The notes under the pieces: generated by a model
Told to the model about the DNA's origin: nothing
The model's database searches: none
Seen by the model: the letters and a program-made list of their open reading frames with translations, nothing else
Position numbers and translations under genes: made by a program
Assembly: GCA_963169105.1 (NCBI GenBank)
Contig: OY720634.1
Span: 114,674,430-114,738,429, forward strand
DNA: 64,000 bases
Direction: 5' to 3'
Origin: Ceriagrion tenellum
Taxonomy: Eukaryota; Arthropoda; Insecta; Odonata; Coenagrionidae
In this document: positions 24,951-35,100 of the stretch, piece by piece
Position numbering within the stretch: position 1 is the first letter of the stretch
How the letters are laid out: each line of letters opens with the position of its first letter

Positions 24951-25185
24951 GGAATGGTAGTCTTTATTGATCTCTCCATGTTTTCCGGGATTTCTTCAGC
25001 GTCAGTTGTTTGTGGGACAACAGTTTCGCTGGCTATCCTGCTGGCGTCTTCAGGTCGAAGTGTCATGAAGGTCGAAGGGTCGGAATCGACCTGAAGACGC
25101 TGGCAGAACAGCCAGCGAAACTGTTGTCCCACAAACAACTGACGCGTAAGAAATCCCGGAAAACATGGAAAGATCAACATTCCAG
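24951..25185. mobile_element. Penelope-like fold-back: two inverted terminal-repeat copies, no ORF
   Basis: Seen: arms at 24,967-25,058 and 25,086-25,177 (92 bp each, about 90 percent alike by eye) are inverted around a 27-bp spacer. Each arm, read outward from the spacer, carries ctgaaga, one C, a stem-type stretch, then gaaac. In the right arm the stem is perfect (gctggc / gccagc); in the left arm it is disturbed. This matches the hammerhead-like pattern of PLE terminal repeats and resembles the terminal part of the copy at 26.5-28.0 kb in layout but not in detail, so it is another PLE family. No RT or GIY-YIG coding remains. Frames overlapping it on both strands are by-products of the inverted repeat. 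Confidence 0.72.
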
Positions 25186-25489
25186 CTCCGCGGAAACCTG
25201 TGAATCGACATGGTAGTGTTTAGCCGTAGATCGCGGACGCCACCACGGCTGCGTACGTGTGTAAACTCTAAGCTGCTCCCAAAATTGATTACCGTGAATA
25301 CTAGAGTCTGCCTCGCCATCCATCACCAATTTTTATCGGCTAAATTTGCTTTAATGGTATTTCCTTGGTATTCTAAAACACCACATAAACAACAGATCTC
25401 GAGACAATCTCAAAGGCAACCAGAGATGTAATGCCAACGGATTTCGTCTTGGACAAAAAGGCCAACTAGTGAATTGCGCGTGAATCAAT

Positions 25490-25592
25490 ATAGAATAGCC
25501 CGGGTAACCTGGAAAAGTTTCCCGGGAAAGTTAAAATCATCCATCACCATCGGCACTCAAGGAAAAATATTCGCGTAATAGGTATTTCTTGA
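25490..25592 (+). repeat. Dispersed repeat, unknown family (copy 1)
   Basis: Contains atcatccatcaccatcgg and cactcaaggaaaaatattcg. A related block lies inverted at 30,075-30,180. The similarity extends left into gaatagcccgggtaacctg, so about 90-100 bp are shared. Confidence 0.6.
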
Positions 25593-26489
25593 TGCTATGA
25601 ACTTGAGTACATAAAATACTGAATCTAATAATATTCTCATCAGAGAATAGCTTTTCTTGAGCACTCTACATAACATATGCGACGTTTAACCAAAATTCTC
25701 CACATTGTTTTGCAATTTCATCAGAATTCCTTAAATTTATCATATTTTTAGTTGAGGTTCTAGGGTTTATTTTGTAAATTCGTAAATGCCGATAGAAAAC
25801 GCACAATGCGGATAAAGACATGTTTATTCTCAGTTCGTAATATACTCGCCATATGAGACGATTATCTACAGATAACCAAGGGAGCTCTGCTTCTCTTTTT
25901 TCGGTATTTCTCTTCTGACTAGCGATACGCGTCATTTTTATCCAAACATGAGACTAGCCAACTTCAAGTTGATTACAAAAATAGAGCTCGGATCTCGTAA
26001 ATGTTGCAGGTATTCAAATTTGTAGGGGAAGCAAGGAGAAAGAAAGAGGACAGAATTAATACTGTGATCATAATGTATAAAAATGAACGACATTCATCGA
26101 AACTAATTGGTTGATATATTTTAACATGGATGCGTTAAAGTACTTATATCTTTCGCTAGCTACTTTCTAATTTCGTTTGTGGAATTAATAAGTAGTTAGC
26201 TGGGTGGTTAAAACGAGTTCTTGAGTCTACATGATATCACGCGTTATCCGAGCTAGTGGGATATTTTCCTTCACATATCACCTGGTCCAAATGAAGCTTA
26301 ATTGACCTGGGCCGCAGTGAAATTTTAAAGGGGAATGATTGTTTCCCTCCATATTTAATGATTCCTACCGGATGGATATCTATTGTTTGTTCATAAACTT
26401 TCAAATATTAATGAGATGAAAAACTTATAATCGATTTAAAAACTATGAATGCTCTTAAAAGCCAAGCTACGAGCTGCCTAACCAAAAAT
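25593..26489. other. No gene recognised
   Basis: AT-rich DNA leading to the target duplication of the PLE insertion. A short minus frame at 25,666-25,935 matches nothing known. Confidence 0.5.
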
Positions 26490-26502
26490 ATGAGTGCATT
26501 AT

Positions 26503-26536
26503 GAAGTTCTGTTGAAGGCTTCCGCGGGGCTTTGAT
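26503..26536. repeat. 34-bp one-sided extension of the PLE
   Basis: Begins gaagttctgttgaaggcttc and lies between the left target duplication and the left arm; nothing equivalent stands at the right end. Its length matches the extension I recall for Penelope-family copies. Confidence 0.7.
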
Positions 26537-27002
26537 GGAGGTTGATTCCTTTTTCCGGGTTTTCCGCCGCGTTGGTTCATGCTTGGGGATGATATTTCGC
26601 CGGCTGTCCTGCTGGCTTCCTCAGGTCCATGTAACAATTCGGTTCAAGTCAAGTCAAAATATGTTTATTTCCACACCGAAACAAATACAAGTATAACAAA
26701 TAACAAAAACAATGGTGTGGACCCCGTTCTAGGCTGTCGCCTCTTCATCGGTTCTGGAAGCGCCGTGTTATGTAGGGTCGTTTTCGCGCCTTTTTTGTGG
26801 TCCTCTTCTCTGATTGGTCGGGCTCTTTTCTTCTTGGAAAAGTGCTTTCCAAGAAGCGGAGAGAGGGTAACCGTCGTCTCTATTGAAATTATCGCGGTTT
26901 TTGGCGATTTCCACCGCTTCTCTGATGAGACGGGGGAAATATCTTTTTTCTCTGTGGATGATCGTCGCTTCCGGGAATAATATGTCATGCTGCGGTCCCT
27001 CC
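26537..27002 (-). repeat. Left inverted arm of the PLE (with a 109-bp extra block)
   Basis: Reverse complement of 27,665-28,021 apart from 26,646-26,754. It contains the last third of the GIY-YIG frame, its stop (26,768-26,770), the 3' UTR and a hammerhead-like core (ctgagga ... gaaa on the minus strand, 26,624-26,595). Confidence 0.92.
26646..26754 (-). mobile_element. 109-bp block in one arm only: probable nested LINE/SINE 3' end
   Basis: Flanked by cggttc (26,640-26,645; its second copy is 26,749-26,754), which occurs once in the other arm. On the minus strand the block ends with an aataaa signal and ttttgacttgacttg, a short tandem tail as in many non-LTR 3' ends. ccacacc and ggtgtgg within it can pair. 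Best read as a heavily 5'-truncated retroposon inserted after the arms formed; the alternative is microhomology deletion from the other arm. Confidence 0.55.
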
Positions 27003-27664
27003 CAAGCATGTTCCGCAATGGCAGAAAGGTGGAACTGTCTATTTTTGGTGGCTCTTAGATGTTCCTGCATGCGACACTTGAGCGCTCTGCAGGTCTGTCC
27101 AATGTACCTCGAGCCGCAGCTGCAGGGCACGGAATAGATGCCTTCGCTGGCGTCTTTAGGAAGGCGGTCTTTGGCCTTGCAGAGGATGCTGGCTGTCTTC
27201 TGCACAGGTTTGAATCTAGAAACGACATTATGCCGTTTTAGGACCCGAGATATCCTCTCGGAGACGCCGGCCACGTAGGGAATCGTCGCGTAGGCAGCAG
27301 GTTTTTCACTCCTTCGATCCTCCTCGACGGTCCTTTTCAGGGCCATGGTTCTCTCCACACTTTTAGCGATCTTCAAGATGGAGGACCTGTGGAAGCCGTT
27401 TTTTTGGAAGGTCGAGAGAAGGTGTTCCTTCTCGGATTGCAGGGATTGATCATCCGAGATGGCAAGCGCTCGGTGGTACATGGTGCGGATGACAGATTCC
27501 TTTTGAATAGGATGGTGGTGTGACGATGCATTCAAGTACCTGTTGGTATGCGTCTTTTTTCGGTAGACAGAGTGGCCAAGCGTGCCGTCTTCTCTCCTGG
27601 TGACGAGAACATCCAGGAATGGCAGTTGTCTGTTTTTCTCAATTTCCATGGTGGGTCCATCGGT
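26768..27664 (-). CDS. PLE C-terminal RT region plus GIY-YIG endonuclease, 5'-truncated
   Basis: Seen: about 298 residues read without interruption to the TAA at 26,768-26,770. Counting from the first in-frame ATG at 27,784, residues 56-61 are FLDVLV and 73-83 SVYRKKTHTNR, the RT end/thumb signature of PLEs. A basic linker with YVAGVSERI follows, then GIY at 215-217, RYIG at 226-229, the R238..EH242 motif and IREAVEIAKN in the Glu helix. The Cys-x-Cys (221, 223) before YIG fits many PLE nucleases. Known: the nuclease nicks target DNA and RT copies the RNA. The RT palm, including its YADD, is absent, so the copy cannot move by itself. The first 40 codons of the open frame (27,784-27,665) are antisense of the inverted arm and not genuine. 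Confidence 0.9.
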   Translation of the reverse strand, partial: TDGPTMEIEKNRQLPFLDVLVTRREDGTLGHSVYRKKTHTNRYLNASSHHHPIQKESVIRTMYHRALAISDDQSLQSEKEHLLSTFQKNGFHRSSILKIAKSVERTMALKRTVEEDRRSEKPAAYATIPYVAGVSERISRVLKRHNVVSRFKPVQKTASILCKAKDRLPKDASEGIYSVPCSCGSRYIGQTCRALKCRMQEHLRATKNRQFHLSAIAEHAWEGPQHDILFPEATIIHREKRYFPRLIREAVEIAKNRDNFNRDDGYPLSASWKALFQEEKSPTNQRRGPQKRRENDPT

Positions 27665-28021
27665 GGAGGGACCGCAGCATGACATATTATTCCCGGAAGC
27701 GACGATCATCCACAGAGAAAAAAGATATTTCCCCCGTCTCATCAGAGAAGCGGTGGAAATCGCCAAAAACCGCGATAATTTCAATAGAGACGACGGTTAC
27801 CCTCTCTCCGCTTCTTGGAAAGCACTTTTCCAAGAAGAAAAGAGCCCGACCAATCAGAGAAGAGGACCACAAAAAAGGCGCGAAAACGACCCTACATAAC
27901 ACGGCGCTTCCAGAACCGAATTGTTACATGGACCTGAGGAAGCCAGCAGGACAGCCGGCGAAATATCGTCCCCAAGCATGAACCAACGCGGCGGAAAACC
28001 CGGAAAAAGGAATCAACCTCC
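27665..28021 (+). repeat. Right inverted arm of the PLE
   Basis: Reads, on the plus strand, the last 77 or so codons of the GIY-YIG protein from EGPQHDILFPEATI to the stop near 27,897-27,899, then 3' UTR and the hammerhead-like core ctgagga (27,934-27,940) ... gaaa (27,960-27,963). Its plus-strand frames duplicate the minus-strand protein end and are not separate genes. Confidence 0.92.
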
Positions 28022-28034
28022 ATGAGTGCATTAT

Positions 28035-29500
28035 ATTAGCATTGCTATAATTTATAAGTTTTTAGCTTCCAAGGGAGACAAAAACGTTTTTATTGAAACG
28101 CTTTTTCATTCAAACTTGAATCAAAAGGTACCAGAAAAAAATTGAAGTAGTAGAATACTCTTAGGCATGTGCTTTATTCTTCTGGGATAGGTTGGAGCCT
28201 GTCAAAAACTCATTTACTCAACAAGAGCTGGAAAACAAATGAAGTTTACTAAAAGAATCTCCTGGATTATAACACTGGATTACCACTTGTCTTATAAGAG
28301 AACAGTATTTCGTAACAACTTCCGCAAACTGTTAAATCCTTTCTCACAGTGCATTTACTAAAAAAGAGACTTCATCCCCAGAAGAGAATACTTAGATAAT
28401 GTCGTAAGCTAATAAGGTAGGAATATAAATATGTGATTTCGTCCCTTCTGTGTTCCACAATTCCTTAAAGAACTTTAGTGCTTAAAGACTTTTTACTTAA
28501 TTTGGGAGAGAGTTTTCAAAAGAGTAAAAGATGCAGATATGCGTTCTTATAATTCATTCCGCCAAATTTCCGCGTTACCTATGCCAAAGAGTCCAAATTT
28601 TTCTAGGTAGAATCATTATTTTTGCATATTATCTCCGGCTCATAGCACCTCCATCAATGTCCCTTAATAATAGATGCCACTCATTTCAAAGAATATATTT
28701 TCTTCAATCGGAACACGCATGTTTTTGTTTATCATAGACTTGCCTGTAGTGACAGATATCAGTTAAATATGTATCGAAGGTTACTCACGCGAAACGATTT
28801 GTGAACTAATCATTTACCGACAAACAGGTTTACCAGGTATCCAACTAGAATCCATAGACGCTAGAACTCACAAATTAGCGCCCCGTTCCAAAATAAAAAA
28901 CTCAAGTATCCAGAATGCAGATATAGACCAGGATCGAATTACAAGACCCAGATCTGAAAAAATTTGGATATACTCATTTCTGTTGAAGAGGAACTGCATG
29001 TTGCATTAGTAGATGATGTCATTCCAATTCCAAGATGAATTTTCTACCCAGCAATTTAAAATATTATTTAAATCTGAGCTCCAAGAAGAATGTTTACTTC
29101 ATTAAGGTAGCCCAAGGTGGTCCATTTCTCTTAACAAACCTTTAATATCCGATTCGAGGATATGTTCGGAATAAAATTCAGTCAACAAAAAAATTAAATG
29201 AAGTGTTCACGATTTGGTCAGCATATGTCTCCGCACAACACTCGAGTAACAACGAACATAGCTTACACAACAGCTTTCATAGAAGAGGCACAGAAAAAAC
29301 AACGTAAAATCGTGTCAAGAACGAAACCTGGAAAACAAGTTTTGTGGATGGTCAAATCCCGTCAAAAAAAAGTCGCATATTCATCAACTTTTTCATTATT
29401 CATGGATTTTATATTTGGAATGCATTACTGAATGTCAATCCAATAGTGTTTCCCATCTGGTACACAGCTGTTGGCATCCGGCTACCCTTACGCAAATATG
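28035..29500. other. No gene recognised
   Basis: AT-rich DNA with short chance frames only. Confidence 0.5.
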
Positions 29501-29504
29501 GCTA

Positions 29505-29820
29505 CCTTCCAGTCTTCAAATCCCCTCACGAAATTCCATTCGCTATTCCAACCTCCTTTCCCTCTTCCCTCAACCACGTCCTCGTCCAATTTCTTACTGA
29601 CAGGTAGATATACCCTTGCCCTTTTCTGTTCTTCCATCGAAAATACTTACATTGCCTTCCACTCTCTCTCACTCATTGCAACCCTTTTTCTCATCTACTT
29701 TCCTTCTACTTCATCATTTATTTACCTTTCATCCGGAATTCGCTTCTCTCAATTTTCCCTTTCTCACTACTAGACCTTTTTCATATCTTCCACTCTTTGC
29801 TGTCCCTCTCTCATAAAATC
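29505..29820. other. Pyrimidine-rich island
   Basis: C/T-rich plus strand. Four overlapping plus-strand frames are open at once, Ser/Pro/Phe/Leu-rich, so composition explains them. Confidence 0.45.
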
Positions 29821-30074
29821 TCTAACGATGGAATCTCATTCCAAACTTCTGCCACTCCATTGCGCCTTCACAATCTGGTGAAGGCACGGTAGATTTCAAA
29901 CCCAGCCTAGCGACTCATTGTGCTTCAAACACTCATTACACCCCGTATATTTCTTACTTTGACATCAGCAATAGAGACGTGGTTGAAGTAGAATGAATCT
30001 CCCATGATGGACACAGTTTTAACAACACTGGTAGAACGTGATTCCTCACGAGTAAGAAAGCCCTTAGTTGCGGA

Positions 30075-30180
30075 ACGAATACGCTGGCGGATATTTTTCC
30101 TTGAGTGCAGTTGATGATGGATGATATTAGCAGTTTAACTTCAGGTATGGTCCCGGTTATTCTTTATTAATTCTCGTGCA
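30075..30180 (-). repeat. Dispersed repeat, unknown family (copy 2)
   Basis: Reverse-oriented relative of 25,490-25,592: ggatatttttccttgagtgc here is the complement of the aaggaaaaatattcg block there, followed by tgatgatggatgat. Both lack coding. Confidence 0.6.
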
Positions 30181-31285
30181 ATCTACAATCAGTTCATGAA
30201 GGGCATATATCACCCAGGAAACAGTTCATCTTCTAAAAATAATGATTGTTATGAATTCGCTTCAGGCAATTTATTCCTCAAATTCATTTTAAAACATTCT
30301 TTGCCCCAGTTTTTTCGTAAATTGCCTCATTTACCTTGTCATCTCCTAGAGTTGAATAAACATTTTATGAATAGATATACTGAATCTTATTGGTGCAAAC
30401 CAAAATATATAACTAATGAGAACAACTTTTTACACGAGGGAATATTATTTACAATATTCGACATGGAAACTTAATTGTTTTTCCCGGAAGATTGGTTCAT
30501 GAAACCAGTCTTAGCATAATCATTTAATTCAGGGTTATTCTCGGCAATCAAATACTAATCGGATTCACAATGAAATTACCGACATTCAAATTGGTTTCAT
30601 CAATACTTTTGCCTCTAAAGAGATTCGAGCAGAACACATAATAACTGTGTATATATAATAATATTATCAGAAGATAAACATAACACAACCCTCGATACAA
30701 ATCAAGAGCAATGGACATGCAATAGATAAAATTCTGTACAAAAAAGGAAGTACTGAAGGATACCACTAATTAAGAAGATACTTTTTCCATAAGTGAATTT
30801 TTTCAGAATAACAACGAATTAATCATGTTCAACAGCAGTATTTCTGAAGCTTCTAGGGCAAAATGAGGCGAATGATTCCAAATTTTCAGGCTAAATTGGA
30901 GTATTAATTTCTCCGATCATAAGACTAAAAGTTTATAGCATTTCTAAACTCAACTTACCACCAGAAACATGACATAAAAGTACAACAGCCAAAACATCTT
31001 TCACCATCGTTTTCAGCAGCATGACACCGCAAGTACCATCGCCATGGAGTCCTGAACATTATCAGCGATCAGATTATGTATTACCCAGTCGAAAGTACTG
31101 TCTAGGTGACAATCACCATATCAACTCAGATGGCTCTCAATTATTTCATTGCCAAATAAATTTTAGGGTGACGTGATAGAGGGTCATAAACGTCAATGTA
31201 ACGTAAAGGCGATTTATAAACTTCACAGTTCAAGTGACTTGACCTAAATAGCTTGGGTCATAGTAATATAGATTCAAGAGGATAA
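30181..31285. other. No gene recognised
   Basis: AT-rich; the 92-codon plus frame at 30,196-30,474 shows no family resemblance. Confidence 0.45.
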
Positions 31286-32100
31286 ATGCCGGATACGAGA
31301 ATATTCGTTCCCAGAAATTCTAGCAACTATGAATTCCCGCAGTTATTGGAGAAGCAAACAGTTTGCAGCGGCCACCGTTCCGGCAAGAGGGAAGTTACTT
31401 GTCCCTCCAGTGTTTCTGGTAGAATTGAGGCAAACCAAACCGCCCTATTGTCCATGTCTGTCCACTTCCCCCCTCTCCAGTATTTTAAACTATTCAATGC
31501 CTTCCAAAAATACATGACGACACATTTTATACGACTATAGAAACGGGTCAAAAAAGAGGCACAGGTCCCATGTCTTTGAATAGCGTTTGAAGTAGGGAGA
31601 CCCCACATCCGACAAACTGAGCTATCGGAATGCCCACTCTTTTTCCTCTCCATTGTTGACCCTTCCGGTCCTTTAGAAAGAAGGAAAAAAGGTCTTTTCC
31701 CGAAGGGCTTCCTATTGAAGGACCTCGATCGAAACTTCGCGCCCGGACAAGTAGCTTCGAACAACTGCACTGCCCCGCTACACCACTCCCCACGTCCACC
31801 AATTCTCTCCTATTTTCATTCGCCTGCCCCTTCCCACCCTCCCAGAAATGCCACTTCTTGAGCCACACCCTCCCTATTGGTCCATCTTCTTGTACATGCA
31901 ACATCAACCCTCGCTTCGAGGGGCAAAGAAATTGGACATAGACAACCGGATGAATGGAAGGAAGAAAAAGAAAATAGATAGAAAGAATGACACCGAAATA
32001 GTTGAGAGGGGGATGAGAGAGGAATCCATACATTGGATCTTAGCGTGGGTCTGGAAAGCGCAAAGATGATATAAGGTCGAAAGAAACCCATAGTATGTAC
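31286..32100 (-). other. Region with overlapping long open frames, unidentified
   Basis: On the minus strand, frames of 147 codons (31,327-31,770) and 161 codons (31,548-32,033) overlap in different registers, with 91- and 81-codon frames as well, and plus frames are also open. Base composition is GC-richer than the flanks. The 161-codon product contains VWLKKWHFWEGGKGQANENR and RKGQQWRGKRVGI but no domain I recognise. Candidates are an exon-bearing CpG region, an unknown mobile element or chance openness from composition. Confidence 0.3.
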
Positions 32101-35100
32101 GGAAAAATGACCAAAATGATAAGAGGGACAAGGGGAGCATTATTTCCAATGAACTGAAATGAAGACTTACGGGAAAGCAGTCAGGGTCATCGGGACGTCA
32201 CAACTTGCGTGGAGCCCCTTCCTTCGTCCAAGTACGTATATTGAGTAAACTACATCAGTCACAGAAAATTTCCCCGCGCGGTTAACTCGTGCCATGACAC
32301 ACGAAGTATATGCAGCAGTTATACTCCAATAATCACGGCTTTTCCTCTGGAAGAATATGAAAATTGATTAGCATTAGCAGAATCTGATGAAATCGTTTAA
32401 ATTTTTACGTTATTTTAAATTCGCCCGCAGATTAAAAACATTGATAACATTTTAACTAGAGCATAGGCGGAAAAGAATAACACATATCAACTTTCTCATA
32501 ACATATCCTACTTTAAAACTTCACCAAGCGACTCGTTACGACCCATTAATATCCTCGCGCGAAACCATTTTAAAACCAATAATGATTGACAATTCCCTCC
32601 TCATCAATTTTCAATATCTACCATCTCTTCCATCTCATTTTTAAAAAAGCAACGATCATTTTACCGTCGTTTACTTAAACAGAACAGAGTCATTTTCAAG
32701 CACAGCGGATGGAATGTGCAAATACCACAGCAATCTTTTGAGTATGGGACCAAGGAAAATTTCTTTTACTCTTTATTCGGTAGTATGTGTGTGGTAATGT
32801 AAGTAAAAAAATATCTGATTAATTATTGTTAGATTAGAGCTGCAATGAACCATCTTCTTTCAAATGCAGAAAATGTAATAATTCAAGGAGGGAAATTCCG
32901 CGAAGTTGTCAACCTTAGCGTTGATTTGACAACACGGAGGAGTGTAAGTAAAATCCAATTTAAACAATGAAAAGAACAATACACGACTAAATGAGCTAAC
33001 GTCAATTTGGAACCAAAGCAATAAAAAAAATTTTAAACTCGATCAATATCAAGTTTTCTTTGTGAATTTGAAAAAACATTGTGAATTAAATTCCATTATT
33101 AACTGGATTGGCTGCCATTCAACTTTCTTAAGGGTGTCAACGTTGTCAGATGGCAGCCCGAATAATTAATTTACAAAAATGTCATAAATATCATGATATA
33201 GAACTTAGAGAGCTAATGTAAATTAAAAAAGCAAGGTAAACAATTGTCTGTTCGACGACCAATTGGTATTTAGGAGTGAAATAACAACGCGCGACATTAT
33301 AAACGTAATGAGCACGCCAATAGAAAAAAATATTCAGTCCATGGACAACATAGTTTGCTAGCTTTGTAGACTATTTTGTGCGTTACATCCGAGGTCGGAT
33401 AGTAGAACCGGAACTTATTGATCTTTTTCTATTCAAAAAGAAATTTATCTCAGTTTTGAGATGGAATTATTTAACAAGTAAGATTGTGGGCGTAGCTTAC
33501 CAAGCCAAGTTCTTCTCATGGTAAAAAAAACGAGATGAGTTCCTCAATAAAAATGATGAAAAGAAGGAGAAATACAGAGTCCAAGAAGGACAAACCACCA
33601 TTCCCGTGGCTCGGAGCACAAACGTGTCAATCAAGTGACGAAGTCCCACGTGACCTCGACTTTTGAATTTAGACGCTTTCAACTCCCAAAACTAGACTGT
33701 TTTTACCAGACCTCTAGGCTCATGTCCTCCTCCTCTTTTTTTCCTCATTTTTGGCGATATCCGCACTCTCCGGAGCGAGGAAGAGGCCTTCTCGCTCCAA
33801 TGTTTATACTTTCCTTTCAGTCTTTCGTTGTAGTCTTTCCGACCCAAATATGACCCCTGAACTCTGGCTACTCAATTCCTCTAGCATGTCCGAAACTACA
33901 CAGAAATTAAAAAAGCTCGCACAAAAGAATGAATGCACAGTTAAGGCAAAGAAATCACAGAATACAAGATTCAAAGGGAGCATAAATTCTACAGCAGTAA
34001 ACGTCTTAAGGATGTGTTTCAAATATCTACATCTACCCGCGCATTTTAGAAAAAAAAGCTCATTCTGTCCGTTATTATCCATTTTCGCAAAAAGTCATCA
34101 ATTTTTTATCAAAGGTAATGCCTACTTACAGCTAGCGAGTATCCAAAACTTAAAATCATACATAAAACCTTAAAGCTGAGGCAATGGAAACAATGTTAGC
34201 AGAAAAATTTTGTAACATCCAAAGATAGATTAACATGTCGTGCATCCACTAAAACAGACTAAAATGGCTATTCAGGCGTCAAATAATCAAATCTAAATCA
34301 ATTCTAAGGCTGCCTTTCCAGTAAAGTTACTGCTGTGTTTAATATTTGCGTGAAGCGCGTTTTTTTAGCTCTTTTGAGCCATAATTTTAAAAGTAAAAGC
34401 TAAAGTAGATAAATACAATTTTTACATGGCCACATCTACAATCCCTAAACACTTCCACTCTACGGTAATGCAATTAACACCGTAAAAGGCCGCTGTTTTT
34501 ATTCCCTCAGTCTGGAGCTCTATGCGAAGAAGATGCTATACTGCAATGTTTCACTTAAAAAATACAAAATTTATGGATGCAGATCCGTGCCCCTTCAACT
34601 CCCAGTCCAGTCCGATCATCTCCAGACATAAGCACTGCTCTGATGGAAGTTATGTCTTCCTATTCGTCGTCCTTACATACCCTCTTCTTTCTCATCCTTT
34701 TTACGTCCTAACTCCGCATTCTCTTCAATTTTGGACGTAACATCGAACGCCCTCCACTCGGCAATTCCCATCGGAAGGTATGTATGACGCAGAGCATGCT
34801 CTGCGCTCGAATGTGACACACTCAACGTCCGGAAGTGAGTGACTCCAGAGCTCAAGCGATTTTTCAGCTCCCCATCGGCCCAATACTTCCTCCCCCTCTC
34901 CACCAGGGTATCTCAAACAATGCCTCCTCACCTGGCGCGACCCTACTCCCGCACTTTTTGCGCCACTCTCAGATAGCAGAGCTTTGGCTCGAATAGAATT
35001 TTCTAACAGTCTGGGAAAAACGGTCTTTCACGAATTTCCAACTATTAAGAGTTTAAATCCCAAACCAAACGCTACGTTTAGAGAGCTGACGATCAAGTGT

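Larger units (their letters stand above)
26490..28034 (-). mobile_element. Recent Penelope-like retroelement with 13-bp target-site duplication
   Basis: Seen: atgagtgcattat stands at 26,490-26,502 and 28,022-28,034, framing an insertion of 1,519 bp. The insertion starts with a 34-bp stretch found on this side only (26,503-26,536). Then come an inverted arm (26,537-27,002), a unique core (27,003-27,664) and the other arm (27,665-28,021). Discounting a 109-bp block at 26,646-26,754, the arms are equally long (357 bp); by eye they differ at about one base. The arms hold the C-terminal coding end, 3' UTR and terminal region of a PLE; the core holds the C-terminal RT region and GIY-YIG start. Known: PLEs often show inverted partial copies, 5' truncation and a one-sided extension of about 34 bp. 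The near-identity of the arms argues for a recent insertion. Confidence 0.92.

Noticed and set aside
24890..25319. Frames of 96 and 89 codons on the minus strand and 68 on the plus
   Set aside because: They run through the PLE fold-back arms and do not encode a PLE domain.
26915..26945. ctgatgag ... gaaa resembling a hammerhead core inside the left PLE arm
   Set aside because: It lies in the coding region for the LIREAVEI helix on the opposite strand and no stem II or III forms; coincidence.
27582..27981. Plus-strand frames of 105 and 120 codons
   Set aside because: They are the inverted arm of the PLE read through; the first repeats the nuclease C-terminus, the second is a shifted register.
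31740..31800. Possible tRNA-like boxes on the minus strand
   Set aside because: The A-box-like and B-box-like words are only a few bases apart, too close for a tRNA or SINE head.
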